From contig DQGV01000188.1 in assembly GCA_003524705.1 (NCBI GenBank), positions 1 to 17,947 on the forward strand: a DNA stretch of 17,947 nucleotides, given 5' to 3'. The position numbers and the translations under genes were made by a program. Numbering within the stretch: the first letter of the stretch is position 1; each line of letters starts with the position of its first letter. Positions 1 through 7,554 of this stretch are shown piece by piece. The notes under the pieces were generated by a model. That model did not search any database, had not been told where the DNA came from, and saw nothing but the letters and a program-made list of their open reading frames with translations. The stretch is from Anaerolineae bacterium. GTDB taxonomy: Bacteria > Chloroflexota > Anaerolineae > Anaerolineales > Villigracilaceae.

Positions 1-32
1 TCTGATGAATGTCAGGCAATTTTTATTTGGCG

Positions 33-41
33 TGCTATACT
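33..41 (+). promoter_or_regulatory. Candidate extended -10 promoter element
   Basis: TG-C-TATACT matches an extended -10 box about 28 bases before the first lipoprotein start. No convincing -35 hexamer lies at the right distance, which an extended -10 can tolerate. It would drive the two lipoproteins and the amine dehydrogenase as one unit. This is a pattern match only. Confidence 0.35.
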
Positions 42-69
42 CATCAATAAAAGTTTGTTGAGGTTTTAT

Positions 70-729
70 ATGAAAAGACTTTTGCTTGGACTCATGATTC
101 TTTTTTTGATGACTGCCTGCGGCGGAAACAACGCATCAGACTCACCTACTGCTGACCTGCCCGCGCAACTTCCCCCTTCGCCTGAGCCGCTTTCTTCATC
201 CCCAACACAAATAGAAAATTTTACGCAAGAGGTTATCACCGAAGAAGTAGACCCAGCGACATGCATATCCCCTGAACCCACACAAGATGATGTTGACCGT
301 GCACTTTCTTTCACTGGAAAATTATTTGACACACAAGATTGGGAACGGACGTATACAGTTGGTGTAGATAAAGTTTCAGTGACATGGTACAGCGAAAGAT
401 TAACTTCAATTGCGTTTTTAGAAGCATTGATTTTCCCCTGTGGTTATGAAGAATTAGACCTTGATTATTTTTTTAGTGTAGATAATTGGGTGATTGTTTT
501 TGGTAATTATCAAAGTTATGAATATGTAGATGAATGCCGTTTGGATAGTGGTGTGCGTTTGTATCAGTTTATTACCGTTGACCAAGGCTTTGAGTATGAT
601 GTGCATTATTGGGTAGTGAATGACACTGACACGCGCGTGATTTCAATGATGGTGGTGATGCCGATTGAATCGCAAGTTTTGATTGATGAATTTTCTTATA
701 GTTTGTTCCCGCAATTACCAGAATGTTAA
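70..729 (+). CDS. Lipoprotein, paralogue of the next gene
   Basis: A 219-residue predicted lipoprotein of unknown function. The start at 70 is preferred over an upstream in-frame TTG (55) because it gives a clean signal peptide (Lys2-Arg3, a hydrophobic stretch, then LMTAC with the lipidated Cys17) and has GAGG about six bases upstream. A Pro/Ser/Thr-rich linker follows the Cys, then a compact domain of about 155 residues starting near Cys65. That domain has four cysteines (65, 124, 156, 219) at spacings nearly identical to the downstream paralogue, which suggests two disulfides in an exported domain. Shared blocks include RALSFTGKLFDT, IFPCGY and the Tyr-Trp-Val...Asn-Asp-Thr stretch. It is the first gene of a probable three-gene transcript ending in an amine dehydrogenase. 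I recognise no family. Confidence 0.85.
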   Translation: MKRLLLGLMILFLMTACGGNNASDSPTADLPAQLPPSPEPLSSSPTQIENFTQEVITEEVDPATCISPEPTQDDVDRALSFTGKLFDTQDWERTYTVGVDKVSVTWYSERLTSIAFLEALIFPCGYEELDLDYFFSVDNWVIVFGNYQSYEYVDECRLDSGVRLYQFITVDQGFEYDVHYWVVNDTDTRVISMMVVMPIESQVLIDEFSYSLFPQLPEC

Positions 730-752
730 GGCTTGTCATACAGTGGAGTTTT

Positions 753-1346
753 ATGAAAAAAATTCTATTTTCATTTATAGGGTTATTGCTTTTTTCTGCT
801 TGCGAATTATCCGTCTTTCAACCTACTTTACCAACCTCAACAAGTACTCCGCTGGTTGCCTCAACTTTAGACCGTTCTTGTGTTTCAATCGAACCTAAAC
901 AAGATGATATTGACCGCGCTTTATCTTTTACAGGAAAATTATTTGATACACCAAATTGGGAGCGAAGTTATTCTGTGATGGAAGGGCGAGTGGCAGTGAC
1001 ATGGTTGCATGTAGATGGTTTTCTTGCTTATCTTGAGGCAATTATTTTTCCGTGTGGTTATCAAGAACTGGATATAGATAATTATTTTAGCGATGAAAAT
1101 TGGGAAATCATTTTAAGTAATTACGAAAGCTATACAATGGAAACTGAATGTCGTGGTGATACAAGTTTACGTTTATATGAATTATTCGTCATTGCAGATA
1201 ATATTGAATATGAAATGCGTTATTGGGTGGCGAATGATACTTATACGCGTGTGATTACACTTATGCTTGTTTTCCCATTGGGTTTTGAAAACATGATGAA
1301 TGATTATGCTAACAATATATTCCCAACTTTAGTAACTTGCGGATAA
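753..1346 (+). CDS. Lipoprotein, tandem duplicate of the preceding gene
   Basis: A 197-residue predicted lipoprotein, clearly paralogous to the gene before it over the whole mature domain. The start at 753 is chosen because it begins a proper signal peptide (Lys-Lys, hydrophobic core, LFSAC with Cys17) and follows GGAG by four bases. An in-frame ATG at 723, which overlaps the previous stop, would add ten residues that spoil the signal. The linker after the Cys is shorter than in the first copy. The four mature cysteines are at 43, 101, 133 and 196, spaced 58, 32 and 63 residues apart, against 59, 32 and 63 in the first copy. It ends three bases before the dehydrogenase start, so the genes are probably co-transcribed. 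Function unknown; a periplasmic or surface binding role is only a guess. Confidence 0.85.
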   Translation: MKKILFSFIGLLLFSACELSVFQPTLPTSTSTPLVASTLDRSCVSIEPKQDDIDRALSFTGKLFDTPNWERSYSVMEGRVAVTWLHVDGFLAYLEAIIFPCGYQELDIDNYFSDENWEIILSNYESYTMETECRGDTSLRLYELFVIADNIEYEMRYWVANDTYTRVITLMLVFPLGFENMMNDYANNIFPTLVTCG

Positions 1347-1349
1347 ATT

Positions 1350-3395
1350 ATGACATCTAAATATGATATTCTTTTTCAACCTATAAAAATTGGACCTGTC
1401 ACCGCGCCGAATCGTTTTTACCAAGTGCCGCATTGCAACGGCTTTGGGTATCGAAATCCACAAGGCATGGCGAAGATGCGTGGTATGAAAGCCGAAGGTG
1501 GTTGGGGAGTGGTTTGCACCGAAGAAACTGAAATTCATTACACTAGCGATTTATCTCCATATTTTGAAGGGCGGATTTGGAGCGATGATGATATTCCTAC
1601 ATGGCAACTAATGACCGAAGCCGTTCATAAACATGGTTCATTAGCAGGGATTGAATTAACGTATAACAGCCACGACGCGGCGAATTTATATTCTCGTGCA
1701 TCAGCTTTTGCGCCTCGTTCTATGGGGATAACGGGTGGAGGAGGCTACGAACCTGGTCAAGCACGTGCGGCGACGAAAGATGATTTGAAACAAGTTAGAA
1801 AATGGCATCGTAATGCTGCAATTCGCGCGAAGCGTGCGGGCTTTGACATTATCTATTGTTATGCCGCACATAACATGACATTGGCTTTTCATCTTTTATC
1901 TAAATACAATGATAGAACTGATGAATATGGTGGGTCTCTTGAAAACCGTGTGCGTTTTCTTCGTGAATTAATTGAAGACACAAAAGATGCAGTCGGTGAC
2001 AAATGTGCAGTTGCAGTTCGATTCGCTGTTGATGAATTGCTTGGCGATGAAGGTATGCAATATGATGGCGAAGCAAAAGAAATTGTATCTATGCTTGCCG
2101 AACTTCCAGATTTATGGGATGTCAACTTAAGCAATTGGGCAAATGATTCGGTTCCATCTCGTTTTGGAAAAGAAGGTCATCAAGAAAAATATATTTCTTT
2201 TGTAAAAAAGTTAACTACCAAACCCGTTGTTGGTGTGGGAAGATACACATCTCCTGATTCGATGGTCTCTGCCATTGAACGTGGCATCATGGATATTATC
2301 GGCGCGGCAAGACCAAGCATCGCAGACCCGTTTCTGCCAAACAAAATTAAAGAGGGAAGACATGATGATATCCGCGAATGTATTGGATGTAATATATGTG
2401 TTACTGGCGATACACGTTTTGTTCCGATTCGTTGTACGCAGAATCCAACCATGGGCGAAGAGTGGCGACGTGATTGGCATCCAGAAATTATTGCGCAAAA
2501 AAAATCGAATGATGAAATTTTAATTGTCGGTGCAGGACCTGCTGGGTTAGAAGCGGCTCGGGCGTTGGGTCAGCGTGGGTACAGAGTCATACTCACCGAC
2601 GCGCAGCGTGAGGCGGGTGGTCGTGTCGCATTAGAATCTCAACTTCCAAATCTAAATGAATGGCGACGCGTGATTGATTGGCGCATCACACAAATTAATA
2701 AAATTGAAAATATATTTTTTTATCCATCCAGCTCGATGAAAGTGCAAGATGTTTTAGATGCTGATGCACCGCATGTGATTCTTGCAACAGGTGCAACTTG
2801 GCGGCGAGATGGTGTCGGGCGGTATCTTCAACAACCTGTTCAAGGCAATGCAAAAATTTTCACACCAGATGATTTGATGAGTGGAAATTTACCAACAGGC
2901 AAAGTTTTAATCTATGATGATGATCATTATTATATGGGTGGTGTTTTAGCGGAACTATTAGCAACAAACGGATGTGAAGTTATTTTGATGACTCCCGCGC
3001 CAACGATTTCAGCATGGACAGAATATACCCTCGAACAAAATCGTGTATATAAAAAATTATTGGATTTGAATGTAACTTTACTGACTCATCACACACTCGC
3101 TTCACTCTCACCTCAATCTGCTACTGTGACCCATACTATTTCTTCCGTTGAGCAGACTCTCGCATGTGATGCAGTTGTGATGGTGACCGATAGAATCCCA
3201 AATGATAGTTTGTATCATGAACTCAAACCTGCGCTTGCAGAAGGAAAAATAAAATCATTACGAATCATTGGTGATGCAGAAGCACCTAATATTATTGCTC
3301 AAGCCGTATTTGCAGGTCACCTCGCGGCACGCGAGTTTGATGAAACAATAAATCCAGATATAACGCCGTTTAAGGTAGAAAGAATAAAATTTTAG
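1350..3395 (+). CDS. Trimethylamine/histamine dehydrogenase-family amine dehydrogenase (FMN, 4Fe-4S)
   Basis: A 681-residue iron-sulfur flavoprotein of the trimethylamine, dimethylamine and histamine dehydrogenase group, which oxidatively deaminates amines and passes electrons to an electron-transfer flavoprotein. Visible parts: an N-terminal Old Yellow Enzyme-type barrel with the QVPHC motif (Cys29 is the expected 6-S-cysteinyl-FMN residue); active-site Tyr171/His174 and Trp263/Asp266 (TMADH Tyr169/His172 and Trp264/Asp267); the cluster motif Cys344-x2-Cys347-x2-Cys350-x11-Cys362; then a GAGPAG dinucleotide-binding fold starting near residue 393. Two of the three aromatic-bowl residues that bind trimethylamine differ: Tyr60 becomes Glu59 and Trp355 becomes Asp354. 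The latter change is also known, from memory, in histamine dehydrogenase. The substrate is therefore probably not trimethylamine, and may be a diamine or imidazole amine. The stop overlaps that of the convergent FAD gene. Confidence 0.9.
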   Translation: MTSKYDILFQPIKIGPVTAPNRFYQVPHCNGFGYRNPQGMAKMRGMKAEGGWGVVCTEETEIHYTSDLSPYFEGRIWSDDDIPTWQLMTEAVHKHGSLAGIELTYNSHDAANLYSRASAFAPRSMGITGGGGYEPGQARAATKDDLKQVRKWHRNAAIRAKRAGFDIIYCYAAHNMTLAFHLLSKYNDRTDEYGGSLENRVRFLRELIEDTKDAVGDKCAVAVRFAVDELLGDEGMQYDGEAKEIVSMLAELPDLWDVNLSNWANDSVPSRFGKEGHQEKYISFVKKLTTKPVVGVGRYTSPDSMVSAIERGIMDIIGAARPSIADPFLPNKIKEGRHDDIRECIGCNICVTGDTRFVPIRCTQNPTMGEEWRRDWHPEIIAQKKSNDEILIVGAGPAGLEAARALGQRGYRVILTDAQREAGGRVALESQLPNLNEWRRVIDWRITQINKIENIFFYPSSSMKVQDVLDADAPHVILATGATWRRDGVGRYLQQPVQGNAKIFTPDDLMSGNLPTGKVLIYDDDHYYMGGVLAELLATNGCEVILMTPAPTISAWTEYTLEQNRVYKKLLDLNVTLLTHHTLASLSPQSATVTHTISSVEQTLACDAVVMVTDRIPNDSLYHELKPALAEGKIKSLRIIGDAEAPNIIAQAVFAGHLAAREFDETINPDITPFKVERIKF

Positions 3396-4612
3396 AATTT
3401 CTCAATGATATGTTTAGCAACATATTCGGCATCTTCAGCAACTCCTAACAATAGTGAAGATTTATGTTTGTGTAACCAATTCATACCAACAAAATATAAA
3501 CCCCCAAATTTTGTTGCCCCACGTTGTTGAATTGGATAGCCATCTTCATCTGTGATAGGTAACTTCACAAGGCTGTAGTCAAATGTGTAGCCTATTGCCC
3601 AAATGATAGTGTTAATGTTTGCAGCACTTAAGTCTATCTCTAAAATTTCTTCTACAGAGTAACCATCCTGTAATTTGGGTAAAGATTCTAAAGGCGCATC
3701 TATTTGATTTTTTTCAATGTAATTGTCAATCATTGCGATTATATCATTTTCTAATTTATCTACTTTGACTAGGCTTTCCTTTAAGTCAGGTGATAAGATG
3801 ATTTTTCCGTTTTGCACATCCGCAATGTGACCCAATAACTTAACGCCATCTCTTACAAATTGATGTAGGTTAATCGTGTGCCCGCCATTTTTTCCAGTGG
3901 CTTGAGGATTTCCGCCAAATTTCGCTTTAGGAGATGGAAGAATATCTACTGTTCGATTTGTGAAACCAGTCAATTCAAGCCATTCAAAAATATCTTTCCC
4001 ACGATATCGGCGTGGAACACGTCCAGCACTGCCAACACAAAGATATACAGTTCTCCCACTTTGATAGAGTTCCTCTGTAATTTGGCAACCGGATTGACCT
4101 GAACCAATTATTAATACTGCACCTTCTGGTATTTGTTTTGGGTTACGATATTGTCCTGAATGAAGTTGCAAAATATTTGAAGGTAGTTTTGTACTAAAGG
4201 GAAGAATCTTAGGCTTTTGAAATTGACCTGTTGCTATAACAATATTTTCTGCTTGAAATGTTTTTCCGTTTGTTTTTACTTCATACCCCATATCAAGTCC
4301 TAGGGGTGTTACTTCTAATACTTTTGTTCCATACTCAACAGGTAAATCATGTTTCTTAATATAATCTTCGAAATATTTCACAATTTCATCGCGAGGCATA
4401 AATCCGTGCGGCTCTGAACCTGCATATTTTCCGTCTGGAAGATTAATTGTCCAATTTGGAGTTACTAAAGTAAAGGAATCCCAACGGTCATTTTGCCACG
4501 CATTCCCTGCTTTTTCAGCCTGCTCAAGAATAATATGTTTATGACCTGCTTGTTTTAAGAAATAACTTACGGATAATCCTGCTTGCCCACCGCCAATGAT
4601 AATTGTTTGCAT
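3392..4612 (-). CDS. FAD-dependent oxidoreductase, CzcO/flavin-monooxygenase type
   Basis: A 406-residue soluble flavoprotein with two Rossmann folds. The FAD-binding motif GGGQAG is at residues 7-12 and the NADPH-type GSGQSG at 170-175. Between them is an HSGQY element (151-155), like the HS-x-x-Y part of the flavin-monooxygenase fingerprint. The C-terminal Ala-Ile-Gly-Tyr and LYFVGM stretches fit the end of the FAD domain. The family is usually annotated as 'putative flavoprotein involved in K+ transport' or flavin-containing monooxygenase, and the true substrate cannot be read from sequence. A GAGGAG ribosome site lies ten bases before the ATG. It converges on the amine dehydrogenase (four-base overlap) and diverges from the B12 operon. 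A role in amine metabolism is suggested only by proximity. Confidence 0.8.
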   Translation of the reverse strand: MQTIIIGGGQAGLSVSYFLKQAGHKHIILEQAEKAGNAWQNDRWDSFTLVTPNWTINLPDGKYAGSEPHGFMPRDEIVKYFEDYIKKHDLPVEYGTKVLEVTPLGLDMGYEVKTNGKTFQAENIVIATGQFQKPKILPFSTKLPSNILQLHSGQYRNPKQIPEGAVLIIGSGQSGCQITEELYQSGRTVYLCVGSAGRVPRRYRGKDIFEWLELTGFTNRTVDILPSPKAKFGGNPQATGKNGGHTINLHQFVRDGVKLLGHIADVQNGKIILSPDLKESLVKVDKLENDIIAMIDNYIEKNQIDAPLESLPKLQDGYSVEEILEIDLSAANINTIIWAIGYTFDYSLVKLPITDEDGYPIQQRGATKFGGLYFVGMNWLHKHKSSLLLGVAEDAEYVAKHIIEKF

Positions 4613-4633
4613 AAGTTATATACTCCTCAACTA

Positions 4634-4662
4634 AATATACAATTCTTAAGATAAAAAAACAA
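4634..4662 (-). promoter_or_regulatory. Candidate promoter of the FAD oxidoreductase
   Basis: Read on the minus strand: TTGTTT, 17 bases, TATATT. The spacing is ideal and both hexamers are near consensus. A start site seven bases downstream would fall inside the GAGGAG ribosome site (4623-4628), giving a very short leader, so the exact element is doubtful. Confidence 0.3.
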
Positions 4663-4679
4663 GTATTTATTGGGATTAG

Positions 4680-4688
4680 TGGTACAAT
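4680..4688 (+). promoter_or_regulatory. Candidate extended -10 promoter of the B12 operon
   Basis: TG-G-TACAAT is an extended -10 match placed so that transcription would begin about 4694-4696, just before the cobalamin aptamer. No strong -35 hexamer is visible at standard distance. Confidence 0.4.
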
Positions 4689-4704
4689 GCAAAAAATATA
4701 TTAA

Positions 4705-4860
4705 ACGTCCAGCAAGCGGCGAAGTTGGTGTAAATCCAACACTGTCGCGCAACTGTGAAGTTAGTCGAGAAATCTAAAAGGTCTAAATAGTCTGACTTGT
4801 CAGACCAATAAGACCAAAAGACTTGTAAGACTAACGAAGTCAGGTCGCCCGCTACTGGTC
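4705..4860 (+). promoter_or_regulatory. Cobalamin riboswitch aptamer
   Basis: The segment holds the conserved cobalamin aptamer blocks in the right order. A closing stem pairs CCAG (4709-4712) with CTGG (4855-4858) and AGCGG (4715-4719) with CCGCT (4849-4853). Then come GTTGG-TGTAAAT-CCAAC (4724-4740), GCGCAACTGTGA (4747-4758) and AAGTCAGG (4837-4844). The variable arm between the last two folds into three nested stems: GTTAGTC/GACTAAC (4760-4766/4829-4835), GGTCT/AGACC (4780-4784/4811-4815) and GTCTGA/TCAGAC (4790-4795/4800-4805). Upstream of a BtuF-BtuC-CobO-BtuD gene set, it should repress the operon when adenosylcobalamin or another cobalamin binds. Confidence 0.9.
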
Positions 4861-4883
4861 AGTTCACCACACTCTCGCAGAAA

Positions 4884-4948
4884 GGAGGTGGATGACGGTC
4901 CCATTCGGATTGCCTTTCCATCTCCCCAGCCTTTGCTGGGGATTTTGA
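4884..4948 (+). terminator. Riboswitch expression platform with candidate intrinsic terminator
   Basis: CCCCAGC (4924-4930), loop CTTT, GCTGGGG (4935-4941) is a perfect seven-pair GC-rich hairpin followed by ATTTTGATTCTT, a weak U tract. It sits between the aptamer and the first operon gene. Upstream GGAGGTGG (4884-4891) can pair with CCATCTCC (4918-4925), allowing one G-U pair. This takes two bases of the terminator's 5' arm, so it is a possible antiterminator or kissing-loop stem. The ribosome site of the first gene (AGGAG, 4963-4967) lies outside the hairpin, which favours control by termination. The folding partners are inferred by eye. Confidence 0.6.
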
Positions 4949-4972
4949 TTCTTACAAACTTTAGGAGAAAAT

Positions 4973-5950
4973 ATGTTACGAAAGATTTTGATTTTTACTT
5001 TACTGATTGCTTTACTGACAGCGTGTGCGCCTCAATCTACGGTGACGCCTGATTCTGAACCTACACAAATCCCTGCCACCGAAGCACCCACTGAACAACC
5101 CATTTCCACTGAACCAACATATATAGATGGACTTGGTCGTGAAATTTATTTAGTTGGACCTGCACAACGAATCGTTTCATTAGCACCATCTATCACTGAA
5201 CTTTTATTCGCAGTCGGTGCAGGTGACCAAGTTGTAGGTCGTGATGACTTTTCTGATTTTCCTGCCGAAGCAGTAGATATTGCAAGTATTGGCTCAACGT
5301 ATGGAGCATTAAATACCGAAGCGATTATTGCTCTTAATCCTGATTTAGTGATTGCGGCAGAAGTGAATACACCTGAACAAGTTAAGTCACTTGAAGATTT
5401 GGGAATCACTGTGTATTATCTCAAGAACCCAATCACATTTGCTGAATTGTATGACCAAGTTCGATGGGCAGGAGCAATTACAGGTCACGAAGATGAAGCG
5501 AATGCATTAGCAGATTCATTATCTGAACGAGTAGATGCAGTCACACAAGCCGTATTAAGTATTACAGAAAAGCCGACTGTCTTTTATGAATTAGATGGCA
5601 CAGATCCATCTAAGCCGTGGACGACGGGTGCTGGCACATTTATGGATACAATGATTTCGATGGCGGGTGGCGTAAACATTGGCGGTGTGTTGAGTGAACC
5701 GTATGCACAAATTAGTGTGGAAGAGATTGTTTTGCAAAACCCTGACTTTATTATTTTGGGTGATGCTTTGTATGGCGTGACAATTGAATCAATTGGTCAA
5801 CGCGCAGGCTGGGCTGATTTGACTGCTGTGCAAGAAAATCAAATTTTTGTATTTGATGATAATCTTGCTAGTCGACCTGGTCCACGTTTGGTTGATGGTT
5901 TGGAAGAGTTGTTGAAAATTTTGCATCCTGAATTGGTTGTAAGTCAGTAA
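4973..5950 (+). CDS. btuF: Cobalamin ABC transporter substrate-binding lipoprotein (BtuF-like)
   Basis: A 325-residue lipid-anchored binding protein that captures cobalamin outside the membrane and delivers it to the BtuC/BtuD transporter. The signal peptide ends in LLTAC (Cys18). A linker rich in Thr, Pro and Glu follows to about residue 48, then a class III (helical backbone, Peripla_BP_2) fold with RIVSLAPSITELLFAVG (66-82), GRDDFSDFP and ALNPDLVIA in the N lobe, and ISVEEIVLQNPDFIILG in the C lobe. Glu76 and a Glu of the ISVEE stretch lie where this class docks onto the permease by salt bridges. AGGAG stands six bases before the ATG. The fold alone could be a siderophore or haem binder; the cobalamin riboswitch and downstream adenosyltransferase decide for B12. 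An unusual hairpin follows the stop. Confidence 0.9.
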   Translation: MLRKILIFTLLIALLTACAPQSTVTPDSEPTQIPATEAPTEQPISTEPTYIDGLGREIYLVGPAQRIVSLAPSITELLFAVGAGDQVVGRDDFSDFPAEAVDIASIGSTYGALNTEAIIALNPDLVIAAEVNTPEQVKSLEDLGITVYYLKNPITFAELYDQVRWAGAITGHEDEANALADSLSERVDAVTQAVLSITEKPTVFYELDGTDPSKPWTTGAGTFMDTMISMAGGVNIGGVLSEPYAQISVEEIVLQNPDFIILGDALYGVTIESIGQRAGWADLTAVQENQIFVFDDNLASRPGPRLVDGLEELLKILHPELVVSQ

Positions 5951-5954
5951 ATAA

Positions 5955-6017
5955 GTACACAGGTAAACAGGTAGACAAGCAGTTTAACAAAACTTGTATA
6001 CTTGTTTACCTGTCTAC
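5955..6017 (+). repeat. Inverted octamer repeat hairpin between btuF and btuC
   Basis: Two 25-base arms (5955-5979 and 5993-6017) are complementary at 22 of 25 positions, one of the three differences being a G-U pair, around a 13-base loop. Each arm is itself three tandem octamers of consensus TANACARG (5956-5963, 5964-5971, 5972-5979, and the inverse at 5993-6016). The stem ends seven bases before the btuC ATG, where no ribosome site is visible. There is no U tract, so it is not a standard terminator. It could act as a 3' stability element for the btuF message or as a translational brake on btuC. Confidence 0.85.
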
Positions 6018-6024
6018 ATAAACT

Positions 6025-7014
6025 ATGCGCCCATTTCTTTCTTCTTTCCTCTTTCTTCTTATTGCAGTGCTGATTAGTTTAGCAATCGGCTCTGTGTTTT
6101 TACCTTTTAACGAAATCTTTGCAGTAATAAATGGAAGCGGAAATGATTTAGCCACAAAAATTTTGTGGGACATTCGTTTGCCGAGAACTGTTTTAGTTGC
6201 ACTAACAGGCATGGCATTAGGTGGAAGCGGTGCGGCGTATCAAGGTTTGTTTCGTAATCCATTAGCAGACCCATTTTTGATTGGCATTTCATCGGGTGCT
6301 GGCTTAGGCGCAGTGCTTGCTATGAGCATAGATTGGGAATATTCTTTTTGGGGATTAATTGCAATTCCACTGGCGGCTTTTATCGCGGCGTTATTAACCG
6401 TTGCAGTTGTTTATTTTCTTGCTAGAGTTGGTCAAACCACACCAATTACAAACTTAATTCTGGCAGGTGTAGCAGTTTCAGCATTTGCAACATCATTAAT
6501 GTCTTTTCTCATGCTTCGTTCAGATGGTGAACTTAGACGTGCGATGAGTTGGTTAATGGGTGGCTCGACTCAATTGGGTTGGGAATTTATCTTAATCATT
6601 TTGCCTTATCTCGTGATTGGGCTTGGTGTGTTAATCATCAGTGGGCATACATTGAATCTTTTACAGTTTGGTGATGAACAAGCACAACAACTTGGATTAA
6701 ATGTCTCGCGTTCAAAAACGATGATATTAATCATGGCATCTATGGCAACAGCCGCCGCGGTTGCATTTGCAGGTATTATTGGCTTTGTCGGTCTTATCGT
6801 TCCGCATGTAATGCGTTTATGGTTTGGCAGTGACTATCGTCGACTTGTACCGTTATCTATTATCGGTGGCGCAACTGCTTTATTGTTTTCAGATGTGATT
6901 GCACGCATCTTACTTGCGCCACAAGAAATTCCAGTTGGTATTATTACGTCATTAGCAGGCGCACCATTTTTCTTATGGGTCTTGCGTCGTTCTAAAACTC
7001 AAGGTTTATGGTGA
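6025..7014 (+). CDS. btuC: Cobalamin ABC transporter permease (BtuC-like, FecCD family)
   Basis: A 329-residue polytopic membrane protein forming the translocation path for cobalamin. Length matches the family (about 325-350), with roughly ten hydrophobic helices. Hallmarks are DIRLPRTVLVALTG, GAAYQGLFRNPLADPFLIGISSGAG in the second and third helices, and the cytoplasmic coupling region around LGLNVSRSK. Later come GIIGFVGLIVPHVMR and a GxxTSLAGAPFFLWVL-type C terminus. It is translated after btuF across a 74-base gap filled mostly by the octamer hairpin. I see no Shine-Dalgarno match before the ATG, so start use may depend on translation coupling or on hairpin melting. It pairs with the ATPase encoded two genes downstream. 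A siderophore permease is the alternative, made unlikely by the riboswitch. Confidence 0.92.
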   Translation: MRPFLSSFLFLLIAVLISLAIGSVFLPFNEIFAVINGSGNDLATKILWDIRLPRTVLVALTGMALGGSGAAYQGLFRNPLADPFLIGISSGAGLGAVLAMSIDWEYSFWGLIAIPLAAFIAALLTVAVVYFLARVGQTTPITNLILAGVAVSAFATSLMSFLMLRSDGELRRAMSWLMGGSTQLGWEFILIILPYLVIGLGVLIISGHTLNLLQFGDEQAQQLGLNVSRSKTMILIMASMATAAAVAFAGIIGFVGLIVPHVMRLWFGSDYRRLVPLSIIGGATALLFSDVIARILLAPQEIPVGIITSLAGAPFFLWVLRRSKTQGLW

Positions 7015-7026
7015 GAAAGGAAAATT

Positions 7027-7548
7027 ATGAAAAAAGGATTATTAATTGTCAACACAGGCGATGGCAAAGGAAAAAGTACTGCCGCGTTTGGAATGGTCTT
7101 TCGCGCATGGGGCAGAAATTTTCGCATCTGTGTGATTCAATTTATCAAAGCCGAAACAGGTCAATGGGGTGAAATCAAAGCCGCGAAAAAATTAGGTATT
7201 GAATGGCACACCACTGGTGATGGTTTTACTTGGACATCCAAAGATATGGATGAAACCATTGCGAAGGCACGTCACGGCTGGGAACTTGCTAAAGAAAAAA
7301 TTGCTAGCAATCAATATGATTTGATTGTCTTGGATGAATTTACATACACGATGGTTTATAACTGGCTAGATACAAATGAAGTGCTTGATTGGCTTCGCCT
7401 CAATAAACCTTCCAACCTGCATCTTGTTATTACAGGTCGGTCTGCGCCTGAGGCATTGATTCAAGCCGCCGATTTGGTGACAGAAATGACTCCGATTAAA
7501 CATCCATACGAACAAGGCATTGTCGCGCAAGCAGGCGTTGAATTTTAG
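7027..7548 (+). CDS. cobO: Corrinoid adenosyltransferase (CobO/BtuR/CobA family)
   Basis: A 173-residue cytoplasmic enzyme that transfers the 5'-deoxyadenosyl group of ATP to the reduced cobalt of corrinoids, making adenosylcobalamin or its precursors. The P loop TGDGKGKST lies at residues 10-18, and the Phe-Gly-Met-Val-Phe-Arg-Ala-Trp-Gly helix after it is typical, as are [17 protein letters not shown] (a Walker B-like strand with Asp-Glu) and VITGR. Length is slightly short of E. coli BtuR (196) because the N-terminal extension is absent. GAAAGGA lies upstream of the ATG, 12 bases after the permease stop. In this operon it would trap and activate imported B12. The product would also be the riboswitch ligand, closing a feedback loop. 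Confidence 0.93.
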   Translation: MKKGLLIVNTGDGKGKSTAAFGMVFRAWGRNFRICVIQFIKAETGQWGEIKAAKKLGIEWHTTGDGFTWTSKDMDETIAKARHGWELAKEKIASNQYDLIVLDEFTYTMVYNWLDTNEVLDWLRLNKPSNLHLVITGRSAPEALIQAADLVTEMTPIKHPYEQGIVAQAGVEF

Positions 7549-7554
7549 AAAACG

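Noticed and set aside
723..753. Start of the second lipoprotein at ATG 723, overlapping the stop of the first
   Set aside because: It would add ten residues before Met-Lys-Lys and spoil the signal peptide; ATG 753 has its own GGAG site and a clean lipobox.
2227..2523. Open frames on either strand inside the amine dehydrogenase gene
   Set aside because: They are shadows of a strongly supported gene, with no ribosome site or recognisable domain.
5955..6017. CRISPR-like or terminator reading of the octamer hairpin
   Set aside because: The repeat units are contiguous 8-mers with no spacers, and there is no U tract after the stem.
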